NCBI RefSeq assembly: GCF_016801865.2
Contig: NC_068939.1
Span: 116,868,053 to 116,932,052 of the forward strand
DNA: 64,000 nt
From: Culex pipiens pallens
Taxonomy: Eukaryota; Arthropoda; Insecta; Diptera; Culicidae
Reading direction: 5' to 3'
Part shown: piece after piece, positions 44,701 through 56,109 of the stretch
Layout of the letters: each line of letters opens with the position of its first letter
Position numbering within the stretch: position 1 is the first letter of the stretch
The notes under the pieces: model-generated
The model's input: the letters and a program-made list of their open reading frames with translations, nothing else
Databases searched by the model: none
What the model was told of the DNA's origin: nothing
Position numbers and translations under genes: made by a program

Positions 44701-45270
44701 CCGGAAATCCGGTCCACAAGGCATGATGGGTGTCAAACTTCATAATTTTCAACGGCAAACCTCAATATGAACATGTTTAGTGCCATAGGTGATCTGGCCA
44801 CAATACGGACTACCCCGGTGGCTCCGGAGATTTTCCGAAGATTGGACATTTCCGGTAATTCGGTCCACATGGCATGATGGGACTCAAAATTCATCATTTT
44901 CAAAGGCAATCCATCATATGGACATTTTTAGTGGTATAGGTGATCTGGCCACAATACGGACTCCCCGGTGGCCCCAGGGATGTTCCGAAGAGTAGACATT
45001 GTCGAAATTCCGGTCCGCAAGGCATGATGGATGTCAAACATAATTTTCAACGGCTAACCTCAATATGTACATATAAAGTGTCAGAGATGATCTTGCCACC
45101 ATCCGGATTAACCCGGTGACCCTGGTTATGTTCCGAAGTGGGTACATTTCCGGAAATTCGGTCCAATATTCATAATTTTTAAAGCCTATCATCTTTATGG
45201 CCCTTTTTAGTGCTATAGAAGATCTGGCCATAATACGGACTGCCCCGGAGATGTTCCGACTCATACGGCC
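41770..45270 (+). repeat. satellite array A, monomers of about 137-151 bp
   Basis: Tandem copies of a monomer containing 'gatctggccacaatacgg', 'acccggtggccc', 'atgttccgaag' and 'aaggcatgatgggtgtcaaac'. Spacing measured from GATCTGG is 151, 151, 137, 151, 141 and 151 bp, so two classes alternate (dimer period 292). A block of about 790 bp from 42160 recurs 1023 bp downstream, nearly identical, which is a seven-monomer higher-order repeat. Short ORFs here repeat with the array and are not genes. Confidence 0.95.
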
Positions 45271-45844
45271 TTTCGTCCCATCAAAACGCGTGTGATGATA
45301 GGCCGTAAGTTTAAAGTCGTACCGCCCTTTCAAATGTGGATCCAGAAATGAAATATAAAGTGCAATCATCAAAAAACAAGTAATCATACATTTTCTTGAA
45401 TTGTTTATTTATTTAGAGCATTTTTTGCTCCCCTTTTCCAATGGATACAGGTTTGATGAATGAAACACCAAAAAAACATAATTACAGTATTTTTGTAAAA
45501 TTCCCAAACATTGAAATCTAGTTTTGACCAAGTGAACATCGTGATCAGTATGCAGCAAAAAAAAGTTGAATTTTGGAAACATGAAAATTTAGTTGGTTGA
45601 ATATAAAAAGTGTGTAAAAATGTGAACCTGATGAAAATTCATCAATTCCTTATGTAATATTACAATTTTTTTTGACACAAAATCTGTCACCATTTTCTGA
45701 TGAATATTACCATCGTTTTTTTTCTGTGTTCGGTTTTTATATTTTTTATCAGACCCCCGGTTTTAACCTAGGATCAGTACCTAAACGGACCTTATAAATA
45801 AAGTAATAATCGAAGTTGACTTTACAGCTGCCGGCCACTATTGC

Positions 45845-46020
45845 TACACTCAAAAAAATGAGTTCGCGTAAACGTGAACAGCGTTCATGCCAACGGGAAC
45901 CAGGAAGAAAACTGTTCACTTTCATGGTGCAATGCACTATAAAAGTTGAACAGATTTCTTCCTGGTTCCCGGTGGCATGAACGCTGTTCACGTTTACGCG
46001 AACTCATTTTTTTTAGTGTA
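45845..46020. mobile_element. 176-bp MITE with near-perfect 65-bp TIRs
   Basis: TACACTCAAAAAAATGAGTT opens and AACTCATTTTTTTTAGTGTA closes the element. The arms pair over about 65 bp including GCGTAAACGTGAACAGCGTT. TA ends and the CACT...AGTG termini suggest a Tc1/mariner-type MITE. The preserved arms indicate a recent insertion. Confidence 0.88.
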
Positions 46021-46364
46021 GTATCAATCACCTGTCTTTTATTTACAAAGACTTCGACGCCCAAGCCCTAGGTCCTAGGCACCCATATTAAAACGTAGAA
46101 TTTACGACCTTTGGATTATGAGCCCAGTGAGTGGTCAGATTAATTTACACGGACGGGACAAAAAAATAAAAGACTAAAAACTACACCCAAAGGAAAAATA
46201 TATCTCAAAATCTGCAACAGTGGATTTGCTGCAGAAAATGTCACATTTTATAACATTTTTTGCAGCAAGCCCGTAGATCATTTTTGCCCGCGTGTAAACA
46301 TTTCAGCGATCTGCAGTTCTCACCAACACATATAATACGGGGATGACGTCGCTATGTTTAGACC

Positions 46365-46500
46365 ACGGAATACCCGAAAAAAATCTAGAGAAATTGGATA
46401 TTTTTGGAACTCTTTATTCCCGGGAAATTTGGTCGAAACTCCCGGGAATTATGATACTTATAAATTTTGAAGCAAAATAATATAAAGCCAATCAGAAACA
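46365..46500 (-). repeat. end fragment of the hAT-like family seen at 6641-12135
   Basis: In reverse complement it matches 11985-12060: 'attttgcttc...tttataagta' followed by TCCCGGGA and GACCAAATTTCCCGGGAA. The flanking 'ggggatgacgtcgctatgtttagaccacg' recurs at about 48478, so it sits in another repeat. Confidence 0.65.
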
Positions 46501-47119
46501 CTAGATGACTTATATTGTATACAGATTATTCTTGTTGTTAATTCATTTATTTCTGACTGATTCAACCTTCTTGGCCTTTCGCTGCCCTATTCTATAAAGA
46601 GGAAAATATTTAGCCATATTGATGTTCGAAAAAAAGTTCGAGAAAAAATTAAATGAAACTTGTTGAAAATGCCTATTACTCTTAATGACGACATGACTAC
46701 TATGTTGGGGGGTTTTAAAAATCTGAAGTAGATAACGTATGTAAGTAAGGCCATAAATCATTTTATGCTTTCCATTGGAACCCAAATTAATTACGATCAA
46801 AAAATATATATGCATTCTGCGTTAAGATTATTGATGTATATTTAATTTTCCGTAAGTACTGTAAATATTTAATTACTGAAAATTTAAAGTAGTCCTAGCA
46901 AAGAAAAAAATAGTTAAAATGTTGCTTTAGGTCATTTTTTATCATCTTAGAAAAACATATTGTATTTTTTTATACATTCGGATTAAAATCTTATAACAAG
47001 TTTTTTGATTACTACGAGTAAGTAGGACATAAACAGATTTTTAAACATAGGAAAAATCATTCACCATGAAGAATACTTAAAAAAATACAGTACAGTTTGG
47101 AGTCACAAAAAGCTCTAGA

Positions 47120-48245
47120 AATGATCTTGTTATTGCAGATTTGGGATTTCGGGGCCACCGGGGTAGTCCTTATTGTGGTCAGATCACCTATGGCACTATA
47201 AATGTCCATATAGAGGACTGCCTTTGAAAATTGGGAATTTTGACACTCATCATGCCTTGTGGACCGGATGTCCGGAAATGTTCCCTCTTCGGAACATCTT
47301 CGGGGCCACCGGGTTAGTCCGTATTGTGGCCAGATCACCTATACCACTAAAAATGTTCATATTGAGGGTTGCCGTTGAATATTGTGAAGTTTGACACCCA
47401 TTATGGCTTGTGGACCGAATTTCGGAAATGTCCCCTCTTCGGAACATCCCCAAGGCCACCGGGTTAATCCGGATGGTGGCCAGATCATCTTTGATACTTA
47501 AAATGCCCATATAGAGGTTTGCCTTTGAAAATTATGAAGTTTGACACCAATCATGCCTAGCGGACCAGAATTTCGGAAATGTCCCCTCTTCGGAACATCC
47601 CCGGGGCCACCGGGGTAGTCCGTATTGTGGCCAGATCAACAATGACACTAAAAATGTCCATATAGAGGATTGCCATTGAAAATAATGAAGTTTGACACCC
47701 ATCATGCCTTGTGGACCGGATTTCCGGAAATGTCCCCCCTTCGGAACATTCCCGGGGCTACCGGGTTAGTCCATATTGTGGCCAGATCACCTATTGCACT
47801 AAAAATGTTCATATTGAGGTTTGCCTTTGAAAATTATGAAGTTTGACACCCATCATGCCTAGCGGACCAGAATTTCGGAAATGTCCCCTCTCCGGAACAT
47901 CCCCAAGGCCACCGGGTTAATCCGGATGGTGGCCAGATCATCTTTGATACTTAAAATGCCCATATAGAGGTTTGCCTTTGAAAATTATGAAGTTTGACAC
48001 CCATCATGCCTAGCGGACCAGAATTTCGGAAATGTCCCCTCTCCGGAACATCCCCAAGGCCACCGGGTTAATCCGGATGGTGGCCAGATCATCTTTGATA
48101 CTTAAAATGCCCATATAGAGGTTTGCCTTTGAAAATTATGAAGTTTGACACCCATCATGCCTAGCGGACCAGAATTTCGGAAATGTCCCCTCTTCGGAAC
48201 ATCCCCGGGGCCCCCCGGGTTATTCTGGATGGTGGTTAGATATCT
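47120..48245 (-). repeat. satellite array B, inverted relative to array A
   Basis: Same monomer family as 41770-45270 but in reverse complement, about seven to eight monomers. The last three (from about 47740) are nearly identical to each other with a 151-bp step. The array ends in a degenerate monomer near 48240. Confidence 0.93.
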
Positions 48246-48337
48246 GATGGCATTCTAATTGGTGGAATTAACAACTTTGTAGAACATTGTTTCTTCCTAT
48301 TTGGAATTATATTCGGTTTATTTGAAAATTTCTGACA

Positions 48338-48404
48338 GGTGCACAAAGTACACCACGCGACTGCTCTTGTAGTTTTTTTTTTGCGCGACTTCCCGAAGGT
48401 TAAG
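48338..48404. repeat. right boundary cassette of the satellite block
   Basis: GGTGCACAAAGTACACC and then GCGCGACTTCCCGAAGGTTAAG form an exact inverted match to the 22 bp at 41471-41492 and the 17-bp cassette beside it. The 6.9-kb region 41471-48404 therefore has matching inverted ends. Confidence 0.7.
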
Positions 48405-48768
48405 ATAGATCAAGAATCCGTCTGGTGCTTGCTTCTATGTTAAGGCGGGGCCGGACAATGCCCAACGACCTCGGAATAGGGGGATGGCGTCACTATTTTT
48501 AGACCACGTTTTCCACTTTTTCTCATCGAAACCGACTACTTTATCGACTTCATTTTGCTGGGCGAGATAGGACGCCGTCTATTTTTAGACGATGACTCAG
48601 CACTTTTACACTCTTGCACTTAAAAAAACCAGATGGCAGCACGTTGTAACGCCACGTCCCTATTGGGCCGCTAGGATCTCTGCCATTCTGAAATGGGTTG
48701 GAAGCAGCGCGAGGGCTATCACCACCTAATACCCGGGACTGAGATAAGTTGTATCAGTATTCGGCATA
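48405..48768. other. short interval, repeat fragment
   Basis: Contains 'gggatggcgtcactatttttagaccacg', also found at 46335. No gene. Confidence 0.4.
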
Positions 48769-49821
48769 TGGGTCATTCCATCTGAAGCGGAACAGCATTT
48801 GAAAATTACCGTCTCCGATTCTGCTCAAATTTGGCAGAGCTGTTGAGACTATCAAAACATGCAAAAATCCCGTATTTCATCCAAATCGGACCTCCCCCTC
48901 CAGTTTTGTACCCTCCCAAAAAATTGACTTTTTGGCGATTTTTGAGCGAAACCCCTATCTTTAAACTGCGATTGCTCAGGAATCACAAATCTTAGAGGGT
49001 CGGTCTTAGACTCAATTTTGAAAAAAATTGGACGTAGAATCCATTTCCGTGATCAAAATCTGGATTAAAATATTTTTTTCTTCCTGTATTGCGCAATTGA
49101 AAACTTTAAATGGCCGTATCTCAAAACAGCCCTATTTATTTTTTAAATTTGACCTCACCATCGTATTCCCTGTCCAATTTTACATAAGAATCACTTATCG
49201 ACAGAAAGGAATATGTTTCGTTCCAGAGATATCGAATTTTAAAGTTTTGAGTATTTGAAAATACGTAAAATAGCTACACTCGCCGCATATGCTAGAAGCA
49301 CTCAGTCGTGCTGATCAATAATTACTACCTGGGGTGAATTATTTTTATAATTTTATAAGATTTTGAGATAATCAATACCTTGAACAATCTATTTTTTGTT
49401 TAAGGAATATTTATTGGGTAATTTTGAATGCACTGTTTTTCCTGATCTTAGTGTCATTGAACCATATTAGGTAAAATTTGAAGATACAGCCATTTAAAGT
49501 TTTCAATTGCGCAAATCCAAATTTTGATCACGGAAATGGATTTTACGTCCAATTTCCTTCAAAATTGAGTCTAAGATCGACCCTCTACGATTTGTGGTTC
49601 CTGAGTTATCGTCGTCTGAATAGGGGTTTCGCTCAAAAATCGCCAAAAAGTCGATTTTTCGGGAGGGTACAAACATGGAGGGGGTGGTCAGATTTGGATG
49701 AAATTCGAGATTTTTGCATGTTTTAATAGTCTAAACAGCTCTGCCAAATTTGAGCAGAATCGGAGATGGTTAGTTTCAAATTTGCATTTTTTCTTGCACA
49801 CTTCAGGTGGGATGAACCATA
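48769..49821. mobile_element. fold-back family C, copy 1
   Basis: The left arm starts TATGGGTCATTCCATCTGAA and runs to about 49260. The right arm, its inverted repeat, spans about 49480-49810. The centre is short. No transposase. Its right end abuts copy 2. Confidence 0.78.
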
Positions 49822-52455
49822 TGGGTCATTCCATCTGAAGCGGAACAGCATTTGAAAATTACCCTCTCCGATCCTGCTCAAATTTGGCAGGGCTGTTGAT
49901 ACTATCAAAACATGCAAGAATCCCGAATTTCATCCAAATCGGACCACCCCCTCCATTTTTGTACCTCCCCAAAACATCGACTTTTTGGCGATTTTTGAGC
50001 GAAACCCCTATCTTCAAACGACGATAACTCAGGAACCACAAATCTTAGAGGGTCGGTCTTAGACTCAATTTTGAAGGAAATTGGACGTAGAATCCATTTC
50101 CGTGATCAAAATTTTGATTAATTTATTTTTTCTACCTGTATTGCGCAATTGAAAACTTTAAACGGCCGTATCTCAAAACACCCCATCTTATTTTTTTGAT
50201 TTGACCTCACCATCGTATTCCCCGTCCAATTTTATATAAGAATCACTTATCGACAGAAATGAATATGTTTCGTTCCAGAGATATCGAATTTTAAAGTTTT
50301 GAGTAGTTGAGATTACCTACATCAGCTTCATTCGCCGCATCTGCTAGAAGCACACAGGCCGGCTGATTAAAAACTGCTACCTGGTGTTCTGAGAGATGAT
50401 TAATTTTATTTTTATAATTTTACGCAAATATTTTTTCAAATAGCTAATACCTTGATCAATCTTTTTTGTGTAAGGAATATTTATTGGGTTATTTTGAATG
50501 CACCGTTTTTTACGTGTTGCTAACCGTTTTAGAGTACTCCCGAGGCCATGACTAGGGCCTTTGTCATGGGCGGTAGCAAAATAGTGCTATTTCGTCAGCT
50601 GTGTGCTATCTTGTGACATAGGCCATTTTGGTCGAAACTGAGTTAATGAAGACGTTTTGCTATACTTAACAAACACTACAAGATGCTTTAACCTGATTTT
50701 GGGAACTCGCTTCCGTTTCCCGGATATCGTAATGCACACTTGTGACATAGACCAATTTATCATCAAAATGATCGTGCACACTTGTGACACGTCATACATG
50801 TTGTTGGAAAATGTGGAAAATTTCTCTTGTTTTTCACAAATTTATGTTGATACACATTTTCTAAAGGCAATGCAATGTTTTGTTTTTGAAAATATACTGA
50901 TTAAGTCGGTTAAACTATTGATTTAAGCTTATTTTAGTTTGTATGGGAATACTGTGCACACTTGTGACACGTAGTACAATTTTACTTTCAAAACACACTT
51001 GTGACACGTGCTTTTCAGATTTTTGTTTACATAATGTATTGTATCTTTTAACTGGTTTAACCAAACTTGGAGCGATTGTTTAGCGATAGTATACGAACCG
51101 ATTGCTACAAAAAGTTTGACTCTATCATTCATAATTTTGAAAATATTTATCGTCAAACTTTTAAATCGATTTTCTCGAATAGTACTAAATGGTCGTTGTC
51201 ACAAGATAGCACACAACTGACGATTTAGCAAAAAACCCAAAATCTGATTTATGGATTAAAAGTTTGATCATATTAAATCGATTTTTATATTGTGAGCCAG
51301 CTCCATTTGATTAAAAGATGATTTTGGTCACGGTACATTTAATTAACAAAATATTTATACGTGTGGACAGCAGCCGTATTGTGTTCCAAGAATCCAAGAA
51401 TGATAGCAGAAAAAAAAACATTGTTGTTCTGACGGTGTCGAAGTCATCGCAACTTTATTTGCGGAATTAGCCGCTTCGCAGCAGATCAAACTATGTAATT
51501 TTCTAACATTTTTCATTTTTATACTTTCCAGAAATCCTTTTCCTACTCCTTGTGATCGTCCTTCACTAGAATACAACGTATCAACAAATTTTATTAATTT
51601 TATTTCATATTTTTTTACTCAATAATGTATCGTGCACTTATTGTTCAGTGTTACTTACAAGATCAATTGCATTTTCCTGCACGCTCCGTCGTAATCCAAT
51701 TCTGCCCTTTACTGTGTGTCGTTATTGCTCTGTCCTGTGAGTTAGCACAGAAATTCACTTAATTTTTTTTGAGCAGATAAACATTTGCGATTAAACTCTT
51801 GTTTCCTACAGTTATACAGTTAATTTTTGCTCAAAGTGATATAGATTATTTATGATGAATTATTATTTCAATAAATGATCAGGTAGCAGTTATTGATCAG
51901 CCCGCCTGTGTGCTTCCAGCAGATGCGGCGAATGAAGCTGATGTAGGTAATCTCAAAAAATCAAAACTTTAAAATTCGATATCTCTGGAACGAAACATAT
52001 TCATTTCTGTCGATAAGTGATTCTTATGTAAAATTGGACGGGGAATACGATGGTGAGGTCAAATCAAAAAAATAAGATGGGGTGTTTTGAGATACGGCCG
52101 TTTAAAGTTTTCAATTGCGCAATGCAGGTAGAAAAAATAAATTAATCAAAATTTTGATCACGGAAATGGATTCTACGTCCAATTTCCTTCAAAATTGAGT
52201 CTAAGACCTACCTTCTAAGATTTGTGGTTCCTGAGCTATCGCCGTTTGAAAATAGGGGTTTTGCTCAAAAATCGCCAAAAAGTCGATGTTTTGGGGAGGT
52301 ACAAAAATGGAGGGGGTGGTCCGATTTGGATGAAATTCGGGATTCTTGCATGTTTCGATAGTATCAACAGCCCTGCCAAATTTGAGCAGGATCGGAGAGG
52401 GTAATTTTCAAATTTGCACTTTTTCGTGCACAGTTGAGATGGAATGACCCATATA
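49822..52455. mobile_element. fold-back family C, copy 2
   Basis: Left arm 49822-50390 and right arm 51890-52455 are inverted repeats of about 565 bp. The core holds a 390-bp segment (51410-51800) shared with copy 3 and a separate TIR element at 50592-51223. Non-coding. Confidence 0.82.
50592..51223. mobile_element. 632-bp TIR element with CAAGATAGCAC ends, nested in fold-back copy 2
   Basis: TCGTCAGCTGTGTGCTATCTTGTGAC and its inverted partner ending at 51223 form TIRs of about 26 bp. CACACTTGTGACA recurs four times inside. The CAAGATAGCAC core is shared with the elements at 26283 and 30456. No ORF. Confidence 0.78.
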
Positions 52456-52764
52456 CAAAGTCTGATACAAATTATACTTTCCCATAATTTCGCTACCGGT
52501 TAGCGGGTATTGGATTGGACACACACACACAATACATTAAGTAAATGGTGTTGCTGTGTCAAATACAGATACAAGTACCTTGAGCTAGATTGTGACCATT
52601 TTGAAATTCTGATTACTGTTTCTAATAAATTTCTATTAAAAATTGTATGAAATTTACTTTTTTAGGTTGAAAACAAAACATTACTTTATGAACAACTATT
52701 TATTATTAAATTGATATTTTATCTTTTTAACTTGTTTTGACAATATTTGGTCAAAAATACTTTG

Positions 52765-52990
52765 TACACGCAGAAAAATAAGGCATATTTGAATCAACAA
52801 AACGTTTTGTTGATTTGAAAATCAAGATTTTTGTTCAATCAACGCTAAACGTCAAAGCAGCCTTTTCAAAACAACAATAGACTTTTGTGGAATTGTTTCA
52901 ACGCAAAATCGGCGTTGATTATATTCAACAAAAATTTTGTTGATTCAAACCTCCTACAGGCTGATTCCATAAAACATTTTTCTGCGTGTA
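52765..52990. mobile_element. 226-bp MITE, TACACGCAGAAAAAT termini
   Basis: Perfect 15-bp TIRs (TACACGCAGAAAAAT / ATTTTTCTGCGTGTA) with TA ends enclose AACAAAA/TTTTGTT-rich sequence that also pairs. Likely a Tc1/mariner-type MITE. Confidence 0.82.
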
Positions 52991-53295
52991 TTTATCTTTT
53001 ACACTTGGCGACAAACCACTACTATTCCGGAACCAAACCGTAAAACAATTGTCCCGGATTAGAGGACAAAACCCCCACCTTTTGCCATTTGAAGCATTCA
53101 AATTCGTCCACTACAGCCCGATTACGAGTCCGGGAGTGGTTTACTAAGTTTACCGGGAATCGAGAGGAATAAAACCAGGCTTAGTGTTGACTTTCAAAGC
53201 CACCCAGTTTGATGTTAAGAGCAAAAACTAATGACATTTTTTTTATTTATTTAGAAGATGATTAAAATCGAATCCAAGTTTAAAGTATTTTAAGA

Positions 53296-53392
53296 TGTGA
53301 ATACAAAGAGACGAGTTGTTCCTTTCAATTCCGCTATATATAGCGGATTTATAGCGGAATTAAAAGGAACAACTCGTCTCTTTGTATTCACA
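53296..53392. repeat. 97-bp near-perfect hairpin
   Basis: Arms 53296-53338 and 53350-53392 (43 nt each) differ at one position and enclose an 11-nt loop. The outer phrase GGAACAACTCGTCTCTTTG recurs as GGAATAACTCGTCTCTTTGG at about 53532. It may be a MITE or a hairpin RNA source. It lies about 600 bp downstream of the RasGRF-type stop codon. Confidence 0.85.
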
Positions 53393-53676
53393 GTAATGCA
53401 TTCTGCTAAAACGCTCAACCAAACCACAATGTTTTAAGATCTTTATTTTTTTGTTAATATTTGATATTGTTGTTAAGACAAATAATATTTCTTTCATAGA
53501 TTCTAATTTTAATGAAAATTTGCCAAATCAAAAGGAATAACTCGTCTCTTTGGGTACAAAATTAGTCCCATATTTTCACACCCTAGTGTTCGTACATTGC
53601 AAGGCTCAAGCAATAAGAAGTTCATCAATTGTCATCTTTAAACGATACATACACTGTTTTAAATCATTGTTCTTAC

Positions 53677-53758
53677 CTTGATCAATCTGTCGTCTTGCTG
53701 CCCGCTTCAACAGGAAACTTCCACGGAACACTATTCTCACCACATCATCATAGTTCAT
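53677..53758 (-). other. possible coding exon, unassigned
   Basis: ATG 53758 opens MNYDDVVRIVFRGSFLLKRA and continues to a strong donor CAAG|GTAAGA at 53677. The frame is also open upstream to about 53812, where TTTATTTGAG| preceded by pyrimidines could be an acceptor. It lies about 230 bp past the RasGRF-type stop on the same strand. It could be the first exon of another gene or an alternative exon. The product is not recognised. Confidence 0.3.
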
Positions 53759-53984
53759 CAGCACTCGAAAAATAAAACCACTTTTACTCACTTTCCACCG
53801 CTCATTCCTCAAATAAAGAGAGGTGAGCAAACATTTTTTGCCACAACTTTTTCAAAATCTCAAACATCACTCTTCTTCTTCTTCATCATCACGGATCTTC
53901 CCGTCTCTACAGCGTGTCCTGCCCGCTGCCGGCCCCATCGGTCTCGAGGGAGGTGGCCCGAGTCCGGTGGAGGTGACGCAGGGC

Positions 53985-54459
53985 TCAGACGTTGGCCGTG
54001 TTGGGGGCGCTCAGCCGGGAGCTGCGCGGCTCGATCTGCAGCGACTTCTGGTACAGCTCGTCGTCGTCCAGCAGCAACGAAGTGTCCAGGAGGTAGGAGG
54101 TCACTTTCGGTATGTGATCGATCTTGTACGGCGTCTGTTGGAAGTGGCGAATCTCGCGTATCACGTGGGCAATCTGCGAATTGGAGGCGAGGTAAAAAAG
54201 GTAGAAGAAGACATTAATCTTCATAAATCAGTCATTGCAAGCAGGTCGGGAGTTCCATCACCATTCGCATTTTGGAAAAGTTCAGCAACCGGTCCGGGGT
54301 AAAGTCCGGCGTGCCCTCCTCGATGAAGGACAGATCCGTGAGGTACATGCCCAGGTACGGGATGCAGGGCGGGTCACACCTGTGCAGGGCTTCGCGCATC
54401 ACCCGGAACCGGCCGTCCGAGCAGACCACGGCCTGCAGCTTTGTGATTGTCGATTTGAT
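53985..54459 (-). CDS. RasGRF-type Ras guanine-nucleotide exchange factor, last two exons
   Basis: Exon 54459-54262 and exon 54173-53985 are joined in phase 0 across an 88-nt intron (donor ATG|GTGATG, acceptor TTCGCAG). They encode the C-terminal 128 residues of a CDC25-homology (RasGEF) catalytic domain, which promotes GDP release from Ras at the membrane. Conserved blocks are RCDPPCIPYLGMYLTDLSFI, EEGTPDFT, LLNFSKMRM and then IAHVIREIRHFQQTPYKIDH and SLQIEPR just before the stop. The NFSKMRM + IREIRxFQQT pattern and the termination soon after IEPR match RasGRF1/2 rather than SOS, C3G or RalGPS, judged from memory of those families. Exon 54459 is preceded by TTTAATTCCAG, so the PH, DH and N-terminal GEF parts lie further upstream, apparently beyond 64000. 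Confidence 0.9.
54174..54261 (-). other. 88-nt intron in the RasGRF-type gene
   Basis: GTGATGG at the donor and CCTCCAATTCGCAG at the acceptor. Both flanking exons read on in the conserved RasGEF frame. Confidence 0.85.
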
Positions 54460-55560
54460 CTGGAATTAAATTACACAAAGAACAGAAAAGTTGGCTTGAG
54501 TAATTATCGCATTGTTCTAGAACTATTTAGGCATTAAAAATCAATTAAAACGTAATAAAAGGTGTATCTAAACTGCAAAACTTCCCCAAACATCGCGCAA
54601 ACTTTCACCTCACAGTAATAAACCCCCCTGCCTCGGACAGTAAATTTGTCCAACCGCACTTTTCGCCATGCCAAAAGGGCAGCACCCCAGAAGATGCTTC
54701 ATGCTTTTAATTTACTGTCGCCGCATTTCGCACAATTCGGTAACATTTGCCAACTTTGGCACTAGGAGTTTCCCTCAAAAAAAAAAAAGGGTTTGGGTTT
54801 CCACTGGGAGAATCGAACCAGACTACTAGATACGATCCGAAACATTGGATATTAACTTCACCTGAAGGCGGAAAGAATATTTTTCCGATAGTTGCAAACG
54901 GGAACAACACGGCGGAAGGTTATGGTAAGTATGTTTTTATGTATGTTGTTTTTTAAAGATTAATACAGTTTGTAAGTAAAACTTTAACTTGAACTTACGG
55001 TTTAAATTTACTGTGAAATCTTAAACGTGATTTACAGAATTCATATTGGAATCACTGGAGGTACCAGGGGGTGCAGGGGAGGCACGTGCCCCCTTCGACA
55101 AAAAAATGGTTCTAAATTTGTCCGAGGGTCATTCACAAATGCAGCAATACAATTATGTCTGCTCCCTAGGGTGCTCAGAATATGGAACTTTTTTCAAAAC
55201 CTCGCTACACAAGCAGAATATTGTTTCTTGAGATAACTTGAGGCTCTGGGTCAAATATGAACATAATCCGACACTTGTTACGCGAAAGTGAAGTTTGTAT
55301 TGGAAAAATCGTAAAATGTTTGTAAAATCCACTTTAATTACAATTTGGTCTACCTGGTGCGCAAAATCCATCCAAAAATTCCCAAAGGCGAGATTATCAT
55401 TGGAAATTTAATGCCCTACAAATTTTTAAAACATACCGAAGCTGCAAAATTAGATCTCGAATTGATATTAGCGATTCAAAACAGTTATCAAAAATCATAG
55501 AAAATTAACGTTTAAACATACACTCAGAACTGGGCATCGGCATACGAGAAGATAAAGAGC
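54460..55560 (-). other. intron of the RasGRF-type gene, no exon seen
   Basis: No further RasGEF exon could be found on the minus strand up to 64000, so the intron probably spans the rest of the window (over 9.5 kb) and holds the repeats listed there. No other gene is supported here. Confidence 0.5.
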
Positions 55561-55566
55561 ACGGTT

Positions 55567-55625
55567 CGGTAGTAGAATGGTACTGTGTGCGGACGGAGAG
55601 GACAAATCCCGAAACTACCGAGAGT
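55567..55625 (+). repeat. tRNA-like sequence, forward member of the third convergent pair
   Basis: A-box-like TAGTAGAATGG fits the consensus exactly. A B-box-like GGACAAATCCC lies at about tRNA spacing. Flanks CGGTAGT/ACTACCG pair as an acceptor-like stem. It is followed by an A run (55670-55696). Confidence 0.5.
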
Positions 55626-55666
55626 ACTTTACTCATGGGATCATCTTCAAAAGAAGTTCATCTATC

Positions 55667-55668
<2 letters not shown>

Positions 55669-55696
<28 letters not shown>
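55669..55696. repeat. poly-A run of about 27
   Basis: It separates the two tRNA-like sequences. It can be read as a SINE poly(A) tail from the left or a pol III T-run terminator from the right. Confidence 0.9.
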
Positions 55697-55697
<1 letters not shown>

Positions 55698-55768
55698 CGG
55701 TACCGAGACTAGAACCCAAGACCTTCGGCATATTGAACCGTGCCTTTGCCGTATGGGCCACCATGGTT
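55698..55768 (-). repeat. tRNA-like sequence, reverse member of the third convergent pair
   Basis: The minus strand has A box TGGCCCATACGG and B box GGGTTCTAGTCTC, ending CGGTACC just before the T run. The loop region contains TTCAAT. tRNA-derived and probably a SINE head. Confidence 0.6.
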
Positions 55769-56109
55769 CGGTGACTAAGTGGCGGTCATTTGTCCATGTA
55801 AGCCACTCATAGGATGAACTGTTCCAATGAACGAATGAACACGCGAGAGGACTATACTCTCGCAAAATAGCACTTTCCTCACGTTTTTTTTTCGTGAGGA
55901 CTATCCCCTCGTTCTTTAACTTAGGGTGTAATGATTCACTTCAGAGCAATCTGAAAATCTGCATCTTGAGAAGGAATTATCTGATCTAACATAGAGTCGG
56001 TTGTTGGTTATGATTAGAACTTTTCAGAAAAAAATAAGTAAACGGATTTTTTTATGAATTTTTATATGAAAAATTGTTGAAGGTATTTTTTTTAGTTTGC
56101 AAATCGCAT

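Larger units (their letters stand above)
45280..47100. other. spacer between the two satellite arrays
   Basis: AT-rich sequence holding the 176-bp MITE at 45845, a hAT-like end fragment at 46365 and an AATATTACC-type fragment at 45650. It has no gene. Confidence 0.5.

Noticed and set aside
53678..54537. Plus-strand ORFs (up to 179 residues) over the RasGRF-type exons
   Set aside because: They are antisense shadows of well-conserved RasGEF exons.
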